From positions 67,180,344 to 67,244,343 of the forward strand of contig CM063108.1 of NCBI GenBank assembly GCA_031841125.1: DNA of 64,000 nucleotides, given 5' to 3'. A program made the translations under genes and the position numbers. Each line of letters begins with the position of its first letter. The first letter of the stretch is position 1. This stretch comes from Acanthococcus lagerstroemiae. Its lineage: Eukaryota > Arthropoda > Insecta > Hemiptera > Eriococcidae. Below the pieces are notes generated by a model. It was not told the origin of the DNA. It saw only the letters and a program-made list of their open reading frames with translations, and searched no databases. This document shows, in pieces, positions 24,770 through 36,063 of this stretch.

Positions 24770-26365
24770 TCTCTCTATATATTAAAAACCAAAACTCCTC
24801 CGCCTCCCCCCTCCTAGAAAAAATGCACGGCGGGTTGCCTACCTAAAAATTAGAAAAATTGCAGGGGCAGATAGCTACTTTTAAGGACATAATCTGTTCT
24901 AACATAAAAGATCTCCAAGTTTTAGGATATAACCGACATAATAAGACATAAAAAGACATAAAGTGACATAATTACCCATAATCTTCAAGATCACAAATCG
25001 CTGCGCGTTGCCTACCCTGTCCTTTAATTGCTCAATTTTCCAGGGGTAGCCTACCCCCAGGAGGGAGTTCATGGTTGAAAATGGAGCTCCTGAAGGGAGA
25101 GGGGGCCCCTGTGGGGAGTCTGAGACCTCGCCTGGGTGGATGGCCAGGGATCTTCAAAGGGGTTGGAGGGCCATAGTGAGGACAGGGGCTCTGAAGGGGG
25201 ATAAAGCCCAGGGGGTAGTGGTGGGTGCGAGGTCCTCGTAGCGGAGGAAATCCTTGGTAGGAGAGGGTGGCCATTGAGAAAGGAGGAGGTAGTGGTGGAT
25301 GGGGATCCTAGAGGGGCAGTAAAAGTTTGGTAGGTAAAGGCCCGGGGTGTAAGAGGTACTCATGGTGGAGGAGGGAGCTCCTGAAGGGAAGGAAAACCAC
25401 GGTGGTGGCGGGGGCTGTAGAGGGAGGTAAAGGCCCCGGGTGACGGGGGGGGGGTTATAGTGAGGAAAGGGTCCTGGTGAAGGAGGAAGTCCTGGTTGGA
25501 AGAGGGACTGGGGACTGGGGAGGGAAATGAAATCCATGGTGCGGGAGGGGCTGGTGGCGGGGGTCTTAAGGGGGAAGGGTGGTTATGGTGGTGGGAGCTC
25601 CTGAGTAGCGGACCAGGGGATCTTCGAGGGAGTTGGGACAAGGAGATTGTAGAGGAGGAGCAGTGGAAGGGGAAGGCTGTAGCGAAGGATTAGGGCCTTA
25701 ATTGGGGAGGGCGTAGAGATGCGTGAAGAGATCTTGGTGGAGGTGTGGTACGTGAACAGAAATGAAGGCCATAGTGGTGTGGGGGTGGTCGGGGGACATG
25801 GTCCAAATGGGGGGCACTCGAGGGAAGAGGGTGATCGGGGGGAGACTAGGTAGAGGACTGGGTGATGATTGGAGGTATGAACAGAGGGTGCCACGTGGGG
25901 GAGAAGCTGTGGGCGGAGAAGGTCATCGAGAGAAGGAGATGGTAATGTGAAGAGATTAAGGCCCAGGTGGTGGAGCTTGGTTGTGGTGATTGATGATTAT
26001 AGAGGTGAGGAAGAAGTCCAAGGAGAGGGCCTTCCCAGATGTGCAGGAGGAAAGGGTTCGCAGGGGGGATACTGCGGAGGTAAAAGACCATGGGGTGGGC
26101 ATTGAAGCCTCTGGTAGGAGATTATGACCGTTGTGTGGGGAGGAGGGCTACGACTGTTGAAGTGTGACCGTGGTGAATGAGGGGGTCGTGGTGAAAGAGG
26201 AGGCTCGTGATGAAGAAAGGATGGAAGGGGGTTCATGGTGGAAGATTGAGGACCGCTGATAGAGGGGGAGCAAAAGAAGCACAAAGCAAACCTCAACTCA
26301 GGAACAAATGTTTCAGACCAAACACTGAGGACTGAGGCGGTTGGACGAGGTGCGAAGCCCCCTAG
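24770..26365 (+). mobile_element. Non-autonomous Helitron with G-rich cargo
   Basis: The left end TCTCTCTATATATTAAAAAC has the 5'-TC start common in insect Helitrons. The right end is a GGTGC-GAA-GCCCC hairpin closely followed by CTAG. It sits between A (24769) and T (26366), the expected AT target, with no target duplication. Removing it rejoins a LINE reading frame exactly. It contains no Rep/helicase frame. The interior from about 25030 to 26290 is a strongly purine/G-rich minisatellite-like tract that gives overlapping proline-rich minus-strand frames, which are composition artefacts. Confidence 0.88.
25030..26290. repeat. Strand-asymmetric G/purine-rich minisatellite
   Basis: About 1.26 kb in which the + strand is dominated by GGTGGTGG, GGAGGGAG, AAGGCC and GGGGATC-like words, in loosely iterated 40-60-bp phrases such as AAGG-CC(C/A)-GGTG and GGAGGAAGTCC. 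The opposite strand is correspondingly C-rich. The pattern carries through several overlapping Pro/Ser-rich frames, so none is believable as a gene. It is the cargo of the Helitron. Confidence 0.75.
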
Positions 26366-26847
26366 TATGAATTAATTTTCCGAATGTATAAGAAAGGAGA
26401 AATGTCCACTGATTTCCAGAAAAGCAGGTTAATAATTATGATCCTCAAAAAAGCAGGAGCAAGCAAGTGTGAAGATTACCATACTAAGTATTCCCGTGCA
26501 TCAAAGATTTTAGTAAGGATAGTAAATTGAAGATTAGAAAATAAAATGGAAGAAGGGGTGGGAGAAGATCCGTTTGTATTCAAAAAAGGTAGAGAAACTA
26601 GGAAGTCAATTTTATGTTTGAGACTTTCATTACGGGGAAAAAAACAGAAAAAATGTTTGTATACATACGTAGCATTTGTAGATTTAGAAGAAACTTTTGA
26701 ATTTTGATAATGCTGCATGGTAGAAAAATGTTTAAAATATTGATGGAGATAGGAGTTCAGTACATAAATATAAAGAAAGAAGAGTAATATAAATCTTATA
26801 TAACGATCAAAGCGCTCAAAAACAAATTGAGGATGAATTATGGGAAA
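26366..26847 (+). pseudogene. LINE RT fragment, right part
   Basis: Continues the frame of 24640-24769: ELIFRMYKKGEMSTDFQKS, then ILKKAGASKCEDY, ILVRIVN, EEGVGEDPFVFKKGRETRKS and the domain-A region YVAFVDLEETFEF (about 26664-26702). Stops and indels are present. It ends abruptly at 26847, where foldback copy 3 begins in mid-arm, so the junction is either the insertion or a deletion breakpoint. Confidence 0.8.
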
Positions 26848-27855
26848 ACTCGCCATATAAAATTTTAGCTCAATTTGAAGTCATTAACCCGTGCCGCTTT
26901 GACCTTGAAGTTACGTGTAATACTGAAATTTTACAAAAAACCGAATATCTCAGAACATATTAACTTCAGGACCGAAATGCATATAACATAAGAAGTTCCC
27001 TGATGAATTTCCGATAAAGAGATCATATACAATTTTTCTCTAAAATGCATATTTAGCGACATAATCGCAATAGTGTGTGAAAGTTTCGAGGAACATGGAT
27101 TTTATTTTTCCTTTCATAACCGATCCTTACTTACTAAATCGCAGTTATCTAAAAAAATATTCACTTTAGTACCAAAATGCAAATAACATAAAATGTTCCT
27201 CGTTAAATTTTCTGTAAAAAAGATTCTATAGAACTTTTCTTTAGAAAAAATATTTGTGTTGTTACCCGACATTAATAGATATTTCAGCCGTAAAATAATA
27301 AAAAAGAACCTATGATTTTCGAAAATGCCTCGCATTTTTGTGATTATTTCGATGAATAGGTTTTCTAAAGAAAAGTTGTATGGAATCTTTTTTACAGAAA
27401 ATTTAAAGAGGAACATTTTATGTTACTTGCATTTTGGTCCTAAAGTGAATATTTTTTTTGATAACTGTGATTTAGTAAGTAAGGATCGGTTATGAAAGGA
27501 AAAATAACAAAATCCACGTTCCTCAAAACTTTCACACACTATTGTGATTATCTCGGTAAATATGCATTTTAGAGAAAAGTTGTATAGGATCTTTTTCATA
27601 GGAAATTCAACAGGAAACATTTTATGTTATATGCATTGTGGTCCTGAAGTTAATATGTTCCGAGATATTCGCGGTTTTTTGTAGAATTTCAGTATTACAC
27701 GTAACTTCAAGGTCAAAGAGGCACGGGTTAAATGACCTCAAAGTTAATGATCTCAGATTGAGCTTAAATTTTATATGGCGAGTTTTTAGGTCCATTGGAA
27801 CGAATTTCAGTGCGACCCTAGTCAATTGCGAAAACTTGTAAAATAAGGGACACCC
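26848..27855. mobile_element. Foldback element, copy 3 (5'-truncated, centre deleted)
   Basis: Starts at ACTCGCCAT, which lies about 75-80 bp inside the left end of the full copies. It runs through the left arm, jumps near 27255 directly into GTTACCCGACATTAATAGAT of the right arm, and ends TAAAATAAGGGACACCC followed by TA. The ~400-bp centre is missing. Inner arms are still inverted copies of each other. Frames at 27114-27620 and 27638-28014 derive from the repeat. Confidence 0.85.
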
Positions 27856-28245
27856 TAATATACACACTTCTCTGTGAAGCGATATTCCAAGAATTCGACT
27901 TCTGGCTGGAAAAACTTGCATTTGGCCGCATGCCTGCTTTAGTCCGCCGCATAGGAATGGGTGGTTCAAGGTTTCGCGCCCTCTCCCTGTCCCGAACGTC
28001 GTATTCTTTTTCATTAATTTCTTTCAAATTTGTTTTCTTCAACAAATTTGAAAAGTTCTCTTTTTTCTTCAATAATGAAAATATTTCGGGTCAGAAATTT
28101 TCCTTCTCCCCTTTTTTCCCCAAAACCTCGACGTATCTACGTGCCTGGTTTCAATAGTGAGGAATGTACGGATTACGATATTTTCAATAAAAAACAAATT
28201 TTTCTAAAACGGAATTCCCATGAGAAAAAATAGTGATCCAGATTT
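27856..28245. other. Non-coding spacer
   Basis: Contains a short inverted CAAATTTGTT/AACAAATTTG pair near 28027-28053. No gene recognised. Confidence 0.4.
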
Positions 28246-28501
28246 GGACGCTATTCAGCAAGAGGAAACCAACTAACATTTGTAAACAAAATGAGTTATT
28301 AAAATCGTTGGAAAGAGCGTAGAAAGTAGAATTTTTCAAAATTGGGCCCCCAATTCAAAAATGTGTACTCACGTTGAAAAAAGTTTATCAGTAAACGCTG
28401 CGTCATATGGTTTCTACATGGCTCTTGAACTTCGAATCACGTATCACGTGTTCTCAAAAAGCGGATTTTCCTAGTCGGTTCCCTCTTGCTGAATAGCGTC
28501 C
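28246..28501 (-). mobile_element. MITE family 1, copy C
   Basis: A 256-bp copy with ends GGACGCTATTCAGCAAGAGG and CCCTCTTGCTGAATAGCGTCC-type inverse, flanked by ATTT on both sides (4-bp duplication). Orientation is as copy A. The interior carries AAAATGAGTTATTAAAATCG and TTGGGCCCCCAATTC. Confidence 0.88.
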
Positions 28502-31500
28502 ATTTTTAAATATAATTTTACAAAAAAAAAAAAATAGTACTGCGGATGCAGAAAAAACAAATTTCTCGCAAAAAAAGATTTAGTGTATTACGAGTGCAGA
28601 TACGAGTAACATAATCACCGCAGATTTTTGCATTTATTAAAATTGATTACCGTTTGCATTACAGCAAAGGGCGCGCTTTCGTGCCCACCTATAAATGCAC
28701 GTTCTTCGTGTCTGCACGCGTATTTACATTTCTGAATTCTGGCATCTCGAGAGAAGGAAGCACTTTTCACATCAAAGGAAACCGAGCAAACGCACGTCTC
28801 AAAATTTCAGTCCCAAATCAGACTACACCGAGTTTACTGCCTTTGTACGCTCTCACGTAGCCGCAATAGCGTAATTATATTAAATCGACTAGAATAAGAG
28901 GAACGCAATCCTCATTTTCAAATTACAAATATGTAGATATATTCAAATAAGAGAAGCTTGAAGCACGGGGTATCGATTGCAGCTAAAAGGTACTTAGATC
29001 GAACGTAAAATTAAATCCTCTTGTCAGCTACCGTAGTGTGTTTTTGAATTATTACCCAATCTGGCTCAGTTAATCTGCGAGAATGTGGTAATACGCCGTG
29101 TAGGCTGAAGGCTGCACTAAATACACTGCCCCGTCCAGACCGACAATCACGTTAAATTTACTGTACCGCTTCGACAATGCGGATTTTGTACTGATTTGTC
29201 GAATGTGACGCCTTAAAAATTACGACGTTACTGACTTCACAAATCATAGCCACGGGGATAAACCGCGTTAGAATAAGGCATTAGACCGACCCTCGGTATC
29301 TGACTAGTGGGAAGAATCCGAAAAATGAAGTTGAAAAGGAAAAAACCAAGAGAACAGGATTACGGAAGAAACCACGGAGTCGAATCGATTCCAACCGAAA
29401 AAATCGAACAAGGTAAGAAAGAGTTGACGATACACATAGTGTATAATGTGAAAAGTTCTACGAGGCTGTGGTATAGCTAGGGGGCAAAGGGGGCGAACGC
29501 CACCAAGGCATCTGAACTTGAATGTAAAATATGCAGAAATAAGCAATCACGTTTTTTAGGAAAAATTTCGCTCGAGTAGTAATTTTACCTTCATTTTCAT
29601 ATAACAGTCCTCTGATATCGGCGATTTTTAAAAAATACCTCGGTTTTCGACTTTGTCTTCCTTAAAAATCTTACTTCCCCCCCCCCCGAAAATATTGGTT
29701 ACGCCACTGATTGAATTCGGTCTCAAAATTCATAATTCAAAACTGGTGATTCAACTTACCGACACCCATTGAAAAAAAAAAATAGAATAGATCGCGTGAA
29801 AAGAAATTAACACTTAGAACGATCAAAGTTTCGAACTTTTGGAAACAAAAAACTCTGTTTCTGTGGACTTATCAAGTTATCAGTTTTCAAACAGCCATTC
29901 AGGCATTTAGCCATCTATATTCAATGTGAACTGGATCGCGAGCCAACCACTGGGTTTGTGAATATTGTAATGTGACACAAGAAAAAGGCCTGTGTGTTTG
30001 AAACTGCTGGGTGGACACTCGGGACTCGGGTCCTTTTCTTGTGACACGTCACATATAAAGAACGACAAACATACGATTCTTCTATCTTTCAAAGCAAAAT
30101 CAGTGTTGACAAGTTTATAAACATTAAAATGTAGTAGAACGAAAAGTTTTTAATAAAACTAGCGAGAAAAATGAAAGGAATTCGTTATTTTTATTCACAA
30201 AATTTTGCCAGGAGAGGCTCAGGAGGTGCTCAGTACCCGCTAGCACCACTCTGGCTAGGAGCCTGGCGTGATAATGGTTTTTTAAAATTGTGGTATCTCT
30301 GCCTAGGGGGGGGGCTCAAGATACCTTTACAGGGGGCTCAGCCCCAGCTTGCCCCTCCATCTAAAAGTTGAGAGCAAAAGACTTATTTTCCAATGTCACA
30401 AGCTGAATCCGACAGCAAATGTTCTATTATTTAATTTACGCGCTTTGATCCTGGTGGATATAGGAGGGAAATTTAGTCTGGAACAAAAGTCAAAACTCCA
30501 TGTGTTTTTTCCATAAGAACAAAAGGGAGCTCGTGGCACGGATTCCCCTAAATCACATCGACCTAAAACTTTGTAGGTTTTTTTATTTACTTTATTTTAT
30601 TTACTTTTTTTTTTTCATTGAAACCAATTTAGGAGACGAATCCGAGGAAATTCAGAAAAAAAAATCACCAAGAGTAAATAACAACCACCTTAATGTGTAA
30701 AGGAAGTTGCGTGTTCCTCTCAAGTATTCCTAATATCCTTCCAGCTTACCCTCCCAGATTAAGATATGCTCATGTGCGCAAATGTGAGTGCTTGGGGGAT
30801 AAGGTTCCAATCTACATTTACAGGGACGAAACTATGGGGGGGGGGGGGGGTTTGAAAAAACCCAATAATTTGACAGTCGGCGAATTTTGAGATTGTTGAT
30901 TTGAATTTTCATTTTCTAAGGTATAATGTTTTAATGAAGCCTGAAAAAGTCTTAAACAAATTCGGAAGCTCCTTGAAGTCTCAGAGAAGTCTGAAAGAGT
31001 CCTAAAAGTTTTACATAAGTTGAAGGAGGAGGTCTTGATGAGTCAAAAGTCTTATTATCATAGTATTAAATGAATCCAAGAAACCTCTCGGATGGTGTAT
31101 GTTTGCACAAGGGCCGAGGAAGGAGAATGTCGCAAGCGGCTAACGATAAAAAATACGCTTCAAAAATAAGGTAAAAAGAGGAACGAAGGAAGGAAGAAAA
31201 ATAAAAGAGCAGAAAAAAGGCAGATTTTTTTGAGGGTACAAGGGCGTTCTCAAAAATTAGTCCCCGGGCCCATATTTTGCTTCTGTTTTATTTATTTATT
31301 TGTTGTTGTTGTTTTTTTTCAATTAAGAAATACTTTGCTTGAAAAATCGGCAAATTTTCAAATCTTTAAAATGTTTTGTCGGCGAAGTTTTAGTTTTCAA
31401 AAAATATTTGTCGGCAAATTTTCCTTCTCCACCCCCCCCCCCAAACTGAAAGTCAACGTTGACGTTGACTCTTTATTGGTAGGGTGTATACCAGTAAACG

Positions 31501-31878
31501 TCAAGGTCAGACACAGGCAATCGGCAGATCGGCTACATGCGAACATGAATAAAAGTCAAAAAATGATGATTCTCTCTTGATAGAACTAGAGAAGAAGGAT
31601 TCAGGCGGCTCAGCCCCCTCATGCAAAATTAGCCCCCGTCCCCCCGCCCTCCAGAAATAATTATCTAGTTCCGTGTATGCGATTCACCTCAAAATATTGA
31701 AGTGACTGAATGAAAAAGAATTACAGAAATTTTAATACTTTAGATTAACTGAGGCAAGAGCATAACATAAGACATCAGAAATGCTATCTTCTGATAACTT
31801 TTGTCTTTATAACTGTAAAATTGACTAGCTTCTTACAGCTGGCTGGAACTTGGATCTAGGAATAATTTTTCGTATTAG
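28502..31878. other. Non-coding, repeat fragments only
   Basis: No gene recognised. Pieces at 29460-29560 (GGGGGCGAACGCCACCAAGG...AAAATATGCA) and 30265-30356 (CTGCCTAGGG...GGGGGCTCAGCCCC) match the left and right halves of the TIR element at 44846-45240. A degenerate AAGTCTC/GAGTCC block lies at 30930-31080. Homopolymer G/C runs occur near 29680, 30838 and 31433. Confidence 0.5.
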
Positions 31879-32061
31879 CAGGGATGGGCACGTTGTGAAA
31901 TCAAGACTAAAATAGAGAATACCACGAAAATCAGAAAGGATGTGAACGCCGTTCACTCGTTCACAAACAGCAAAAGAACGTGAACGTGAACTACTATATT
32001 TGTAGGTGAACGTGAACTGAACGTGAACGATTTTTAAAGTTCATCAACTTACCCACCTCTG
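31879..32061. mobile_element. hAT-like MITE candidate
   Basis: A 183-bp segment starting CAGGGATGGGCACGT and ending ACTTACCCACCTCTG. The CAG...CTG ends and partial inverse match (CAGGGATGGG against CAGAGGTGGG) fit hAT-type termini. The interior iterates GTGAACGTGAAC. A clear 8-bp target duplication is not visible, so the assignment is tentative. Confidence 0.55.
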
Positions 32062-32077
32062 ATTCAGGTCTTCAATT

Positions 32078-32326
32078 GGAGGCTATTCAGCGAAAGGGAA
32101 CCAGCTAGCAAAATCCACTTTTTGAGAACACGTGATTCGAAGTTCAAGAGCCATGTAGAAACTATATGGCAGCGCGTTTACTGATAAGTTTTTTTCAACG
32201 TGAGTACACATTTTTGAATCGGGGGCCCAATTTTGAAAAATTCTACTTTTTACGCTCTTTCCAACGATCCTAATAACTCGTTTTACTTACAAATGTTGGT
32301 TGGTTCCCTTTCACTGAATAGCGTCC
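32078..32326 (+). mobile_element. MITE family 1, copy D
   Basis: A 249-bp copy with ends GGAGGCTATTCAGCGAAAGG and the inverse of GGACGCTATTCAGTGAAAGG, flanked on both sides by AATT (4-bp duplication). Opposite in orientation to copy E, which begins 19 bp further on. Confidence 0.88.
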
Positions 32327-32345
32327 AATTAATGATTCTCCACTT

Positions 32346-32592
32346 GGACGCTATTCAACAAAAGGGAACCAATCCACATTTGTAAACAAAATGAGTTATT
32401 AGTATCGTTGGAAAGAGCGTAAAACGTAGAATTTTTCAAAATTGGGCCCGATTCAAAAATGTGTACTCACGTTGGGAAAAGCTTATCAGTAAACGCAATG
32501 CCATATGGTTTCAACATGACTCTTGAACTTCTGATCACGTGTTCTCAAAAAGCGGATTTTGCGGGTAGGTTCCCTTTTGTTGAACAGCGTCC
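32346..32592 (-). mobile_element. MITE family 1, copy E
   Basis: A 247-bp copy with ends GGACGCTATTCAACAAAAGG and the inverse of GGACGCTGTTCAACAAAAGG, flanked by ACTT on both sides. It faces copy D, so the pair forms a large inverted repeat of about 250-bp arms with a 19-bp spacer. Confidence 0.9.
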
Positions 32593-33799
32593 ACTTATTC
32601 TCCTTAAGTATATGCGATAAGTACTTTTTATCACTAAGCGCAGTCCATAATATCTATAAGGTCTAAAATGATTCGACCAATTCTCGATTACTACGACAGC
32701 TCTCAATAAGAAGATGTGAGCAAGCTACAGAAGAGGGAGAAAAGCCAGAATCGACAACCTGAGCCCTTTCTGTTTCAACGCATTTCATGTTCTGGAGCTG
32801 GAAAGTAGTGAGATCTCGAAAACGGCAAAGTGAAACTGAAAGAACAGTTCTATTATCCAAAACACTGAAAACGCTAAAATCGATTTTTCGGGCAAAATGT
32901 AGAAAAACGGCTGTACAGCCGAAACTGTGATCGACAAAGTGAGTCCTTTCGACAGAGACGTACACATATTTGCTCGTGAAAAAGCAACGATTACGCGGTA
33001 AGATTGAATAAGACTCTTTAGAGCCCTATGAAGATTACTCGGAACGGATAAAAACGCATTAAAATTCAAGACTCGGGATTATTTCCGCAGTATTGTCCAC
33101 CTCGAACCCCGTATATAGCTGCCAGGTCATCGTGTCGAGAGAGAATCATCAACCACAAGACAATCCGGACGGCAGGCTATTTACGTACTCTCGCCATATA
33201 AAAAGCTATGGCAGATTCGGGAAAGTTCATAAAGACGATACACGAATTTGGTAATAGTAGCCTTGTTTACTTCCAGTAATCGTCGAAAAGTTATTCGAGC
33301 GAAAAGTTTACGATTTTTCCGGCCGATGGATTTTCTTCACAAACTTCGGCCGGCTTTATAAATTGGGTCTCTCCGAGTTTGCCAATCCAAACACAGGGTA
33401 ACTCATTATAATACGCTTTCAAGTCCAGAATCGACTGTTGACAATAATGGGCTCTCGGAAATTCGAGTGTAACGTTAATAAAGAATATCCTTACGAAGGA
33501 TTCATTTTTTTCAATTTAGATCTCTCGGAAAACTATAAACACGTACATCGAACTAAGACTGTGTCGAAAGAAATTCATCGAGCGCTGTATACGCAAATGC
33601 TCTTTTCTACGTATACTCGACTCGGTCCCAAAAAAAGGCAACTAAATTCTGGGGGCGAAACATCCGCAAAACGACGTTTCCTCGCCGTATTATTATTTCA
33701 CCGAAAAGTTGTTGAAAAACAAAAACAATTTAATCTTTTCCCTATTCTAATTTAATGATCACCCTTATTTTCGAGAAACGAAACAATTAACATACTCGT

Positions 33800-34880
33800 A
33801 TATTTTCATTTTCGTATCCGTCCCTCCTTGTATAACTCGCCGGGGAGAACCTACTTTTGCCGAGCGTATATACGGCATCTCGCCATCGCATCCCATCCAC
33901 CCACCCATCCCATCTCATCGGCTTGGCTTCGCCCTCTCTCACTCGAGTGGGAAAACATGCCTCGCTAATTAACGACCTCCGCTCAGCGGGCAAAAAACTA
34001 CAGCTGAAATGGGCCGATGTTAAGCGAACTGCCATCGCATCGTATTTAGGAAAGAAAAATATTTACCCCCGCAGCCGAGTGTACACACGCTGAGGTAACC
34101 TAGAATTCTTTTCCGTTATTCGAACGGGAGAGAGGAAGATAAAGAGGTCAGTCCCAAGTTGGCTTGAATACGACCTAAAAAAGATCGATTTTCTTCAGTT
34201 AGGCCATTTACACGTTAATGGCAAAGTGTATTTTAAGAGGTCACGGGCGGGCGCATTTGCGCATCTCTGCCAAATCTATCAGTCGAGTCGGAGTATACGG
34301 ATACACGACCGTACACGTCGTACAATGCAAAGGCTCTCTCTCTCTCTCTCCCCCTCTCGCTTTTTCTCGGAGACCTCGCCATCTCTGCTTCTGCCTCTCA
34401 GCATCTGTACATAGGCTTCTGGCTGAGCCGAAAATTCGACGACCGAATTGTTGGAATTTTCCTGCGAGGGAGTAGTAAGTTAATTTGCGAAAAGTTGAAT
34501 GAGCGAAATGGGCGGCGGATCGATTCGCAGGTACACGCCGGCGTTCGGCTGACTTTGGCGGCGCGTTTCGTTTGGGAAAATCAAAAACGAGCAGCAGAGC
34601 TCCGTTCCCGTTCCCGTTTCGCTCCGTGCTCGTGCGAGAGAGCGAATTTTCGCAGCCCAGGGCTTCCTTCGCATTCTCGCCCGCCCCGTCCGATGGGTGT
34701 TGCGAACGCACGTGAGATGACTGTGCACGCACGAGGTCGCGGACGGACCCCGCGAGCGAACATCGTCGGGAATATTGACCAACTGAGATTACTCCCGCGA
34801 AGCCTCTTCGGCACCTGGGACCCGACCGGCAGTTCCGCGGTGGCCTGGTGGCTCGGTCCCGAGGTGTTGTGACAATGCTG
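33800..34880. promoter_or_regulatory. GC/CpG-rich island, possible promoter region
   Basis: Against an AT-rich background, about 1 kb is markedly GC- and CpG-rich, most strongly at 34490-34870 (GGCGGCGCG, CGCGGACGG). It contains a CT-repeat near 34333-34358 and a TATAAA at about 33196. Long frames are open on both strands (34241-34732 minus, 34495-34872 plus), as expected from CpG-rich DNA with few stops, and I find no domain or signal peptide in them. It lies 6.3 kb upstream of receptor exon 2 on the same side, so it may hold the receptor's promoter or 5' UTR. That link is inference. Confidence 0.4.
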
Positions 34881-35330
34881 TTTTGTGAAATGATCCTCAG
34901 TATAAATTTTGGGGCAATTTTTTCCCCTCGCGATTAATTTTCTAACAATGGAAGGAATCTTCTTGGTATTTTTTAAACGACCAATTTATCACCATGTGAA
35001 TGTATACATATATGCTCGTACATAATCATCAATCAAAACAAAAACTTTTTATGACTCATTTCATTAATACTCGTATTTTGGGACTTTTTGGCGAAACAAT
35101 CGATAATTTCTTCAACACTTATAATACCGAGAACGTCCTTTTCTGATGACAAGGCCATCATTACTGATAATCATTCATCTAGCAAGAGCAAATTTTTAAT
35201 AATTTTTTTTTTTTTTTTTTGCTAAACCACTGAACAACTGGCGATAGCCACAAAAGTATTTTGTGGAGTCCGGTAGATTATCAAACGTTGATATTTGCAT
35301 ACTTAAACTACATATGAGGAGTTATCTGTC

Positions 35331-35539
35331 AAAAGGGCCCCTGTCAGCATGATTTTGAAAAAAAAAACTCACAGTTTACAAGCTGAAATACTCCTTTCAG
35401 ACTGATTTCAATGAAAAATACGTTATTATAAAGCGTTCACTGTGATTGAATTGATAGAAATGACTAATTAATTGTTAAGATCATTCAGAGACGAACGCGG
35501 ACGAATTAAAAAAGAAGGAAAATGATAGGGGCCCCTTTT
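35331..35539. mobile_element. Small TIR element (AAAAGGGCCCC ends)
   Basis: AAAAGGGCCCCTGTC at 35331-35345 is inverted as GATAGGGGCCCCTTTT at 35524-35539, enclosing about 180 bp of AT-rich DNA. Size and ends fit a MITE. No target duplication is evident and no second copy was found in the window. Confidence 0.45.
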
Positions 35540-35805
35540 AGAGCGATGGGAAAATTAGCCTGGTGGGACATGTGGTTTATCAGTAGCTGTTTTTCCATGA
35601 TAATATCGGTGAATTTTATGCATCACTCATCTCCTTTTCTTGTTTTCATACATTCATACAACTTATTCAACAAAATACAGAATTCCTAACTCGCTGTATG
35701 ATGAGTTATTGCAAATTCTCGTGATTGAAGCTAATAAGCTAATGTAGTAGTGAAGATGTCTCTCTATGCTGAAAAGGTAACCAAAATGTGTAATTTCTGA
35801 GGCTT

Positions 35806-35989
35806 TTTTTTTTTTACTTTCAACCCGAGCTCTGGAATCCGCCCTTTCGAGCATTACTTCAAAGACGTCGAGGAGGCTGTTAGGGCTGTCTTAGCCCTCT
35901 TTTCTTCTTGCCGAAAAATCGGCCTAGGTCGAAATGTAGTGAGTTGCTACGTGGGCTCGAACCCGGGACGTCCGGATTCCGAGACCAGC
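35806..35989 (-). mobile_element. tRNA-derived SINE, copy 2 (5' truncated)
   Basis: Read on the minus strand it starts in the anticodon region (GCTGGTCTCGGAATCCGGAC) and passes the B-box-like GGGTTCGAGCC. It continues through the body GGCCGATTTTTCGGC, AGGGCTAAGACAGCCCTAAC and GCTCGAAAGGGCGGATTCCA, and ends in a poly-A (poly-T on + at 35806-35816). It matches the full copy at 40597 along its length. Confidence 0.85.
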
Positions 35990-36063
35990 ATTTATTTGTT
36001 TCATCTACAAAAGAAGAGCGATTTACAGTTCATTGGCTCACATTTTGAGGCTCTAAGTAGAGC

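Noticed and set aside
25032..26296. Proline-rich minus-strand proteins
   Set aside because: Several overlapping frames in all phases from a strand-biased minisatellite inside a Helitron; codon content reflects composition only.
27114..27620. Minus-strand frames with 'NFSLE' repeats as a protein family
   Set aside because: The repeated phrases come from the sub-repeats of the foldback arms and recur wherever that element is present.
30838..30850. Poly-G runs (also near 1136, 51180, 52295; poly-C near 29680, 31433) as signals
   Set aside because: They are isolated homopolymers, likely slippage or assembly-sensitive sites, without surrounding conserved structure.
34241..34872. Long overlapping frames on both strands in the CpG island as genes
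   Set aside because: Both strands are open because GC-rich DNA has few stops. There is no domain, no signal peptide for receptor exon 1, and no splice donor in a matching phase that I could defend.
34948..34985. MEGIFLVFF as receptor signal-peptide exon
   Set aside because: Too short, lacks cleavage-site features, and the GT inside does not match the phase needed by exon 2.
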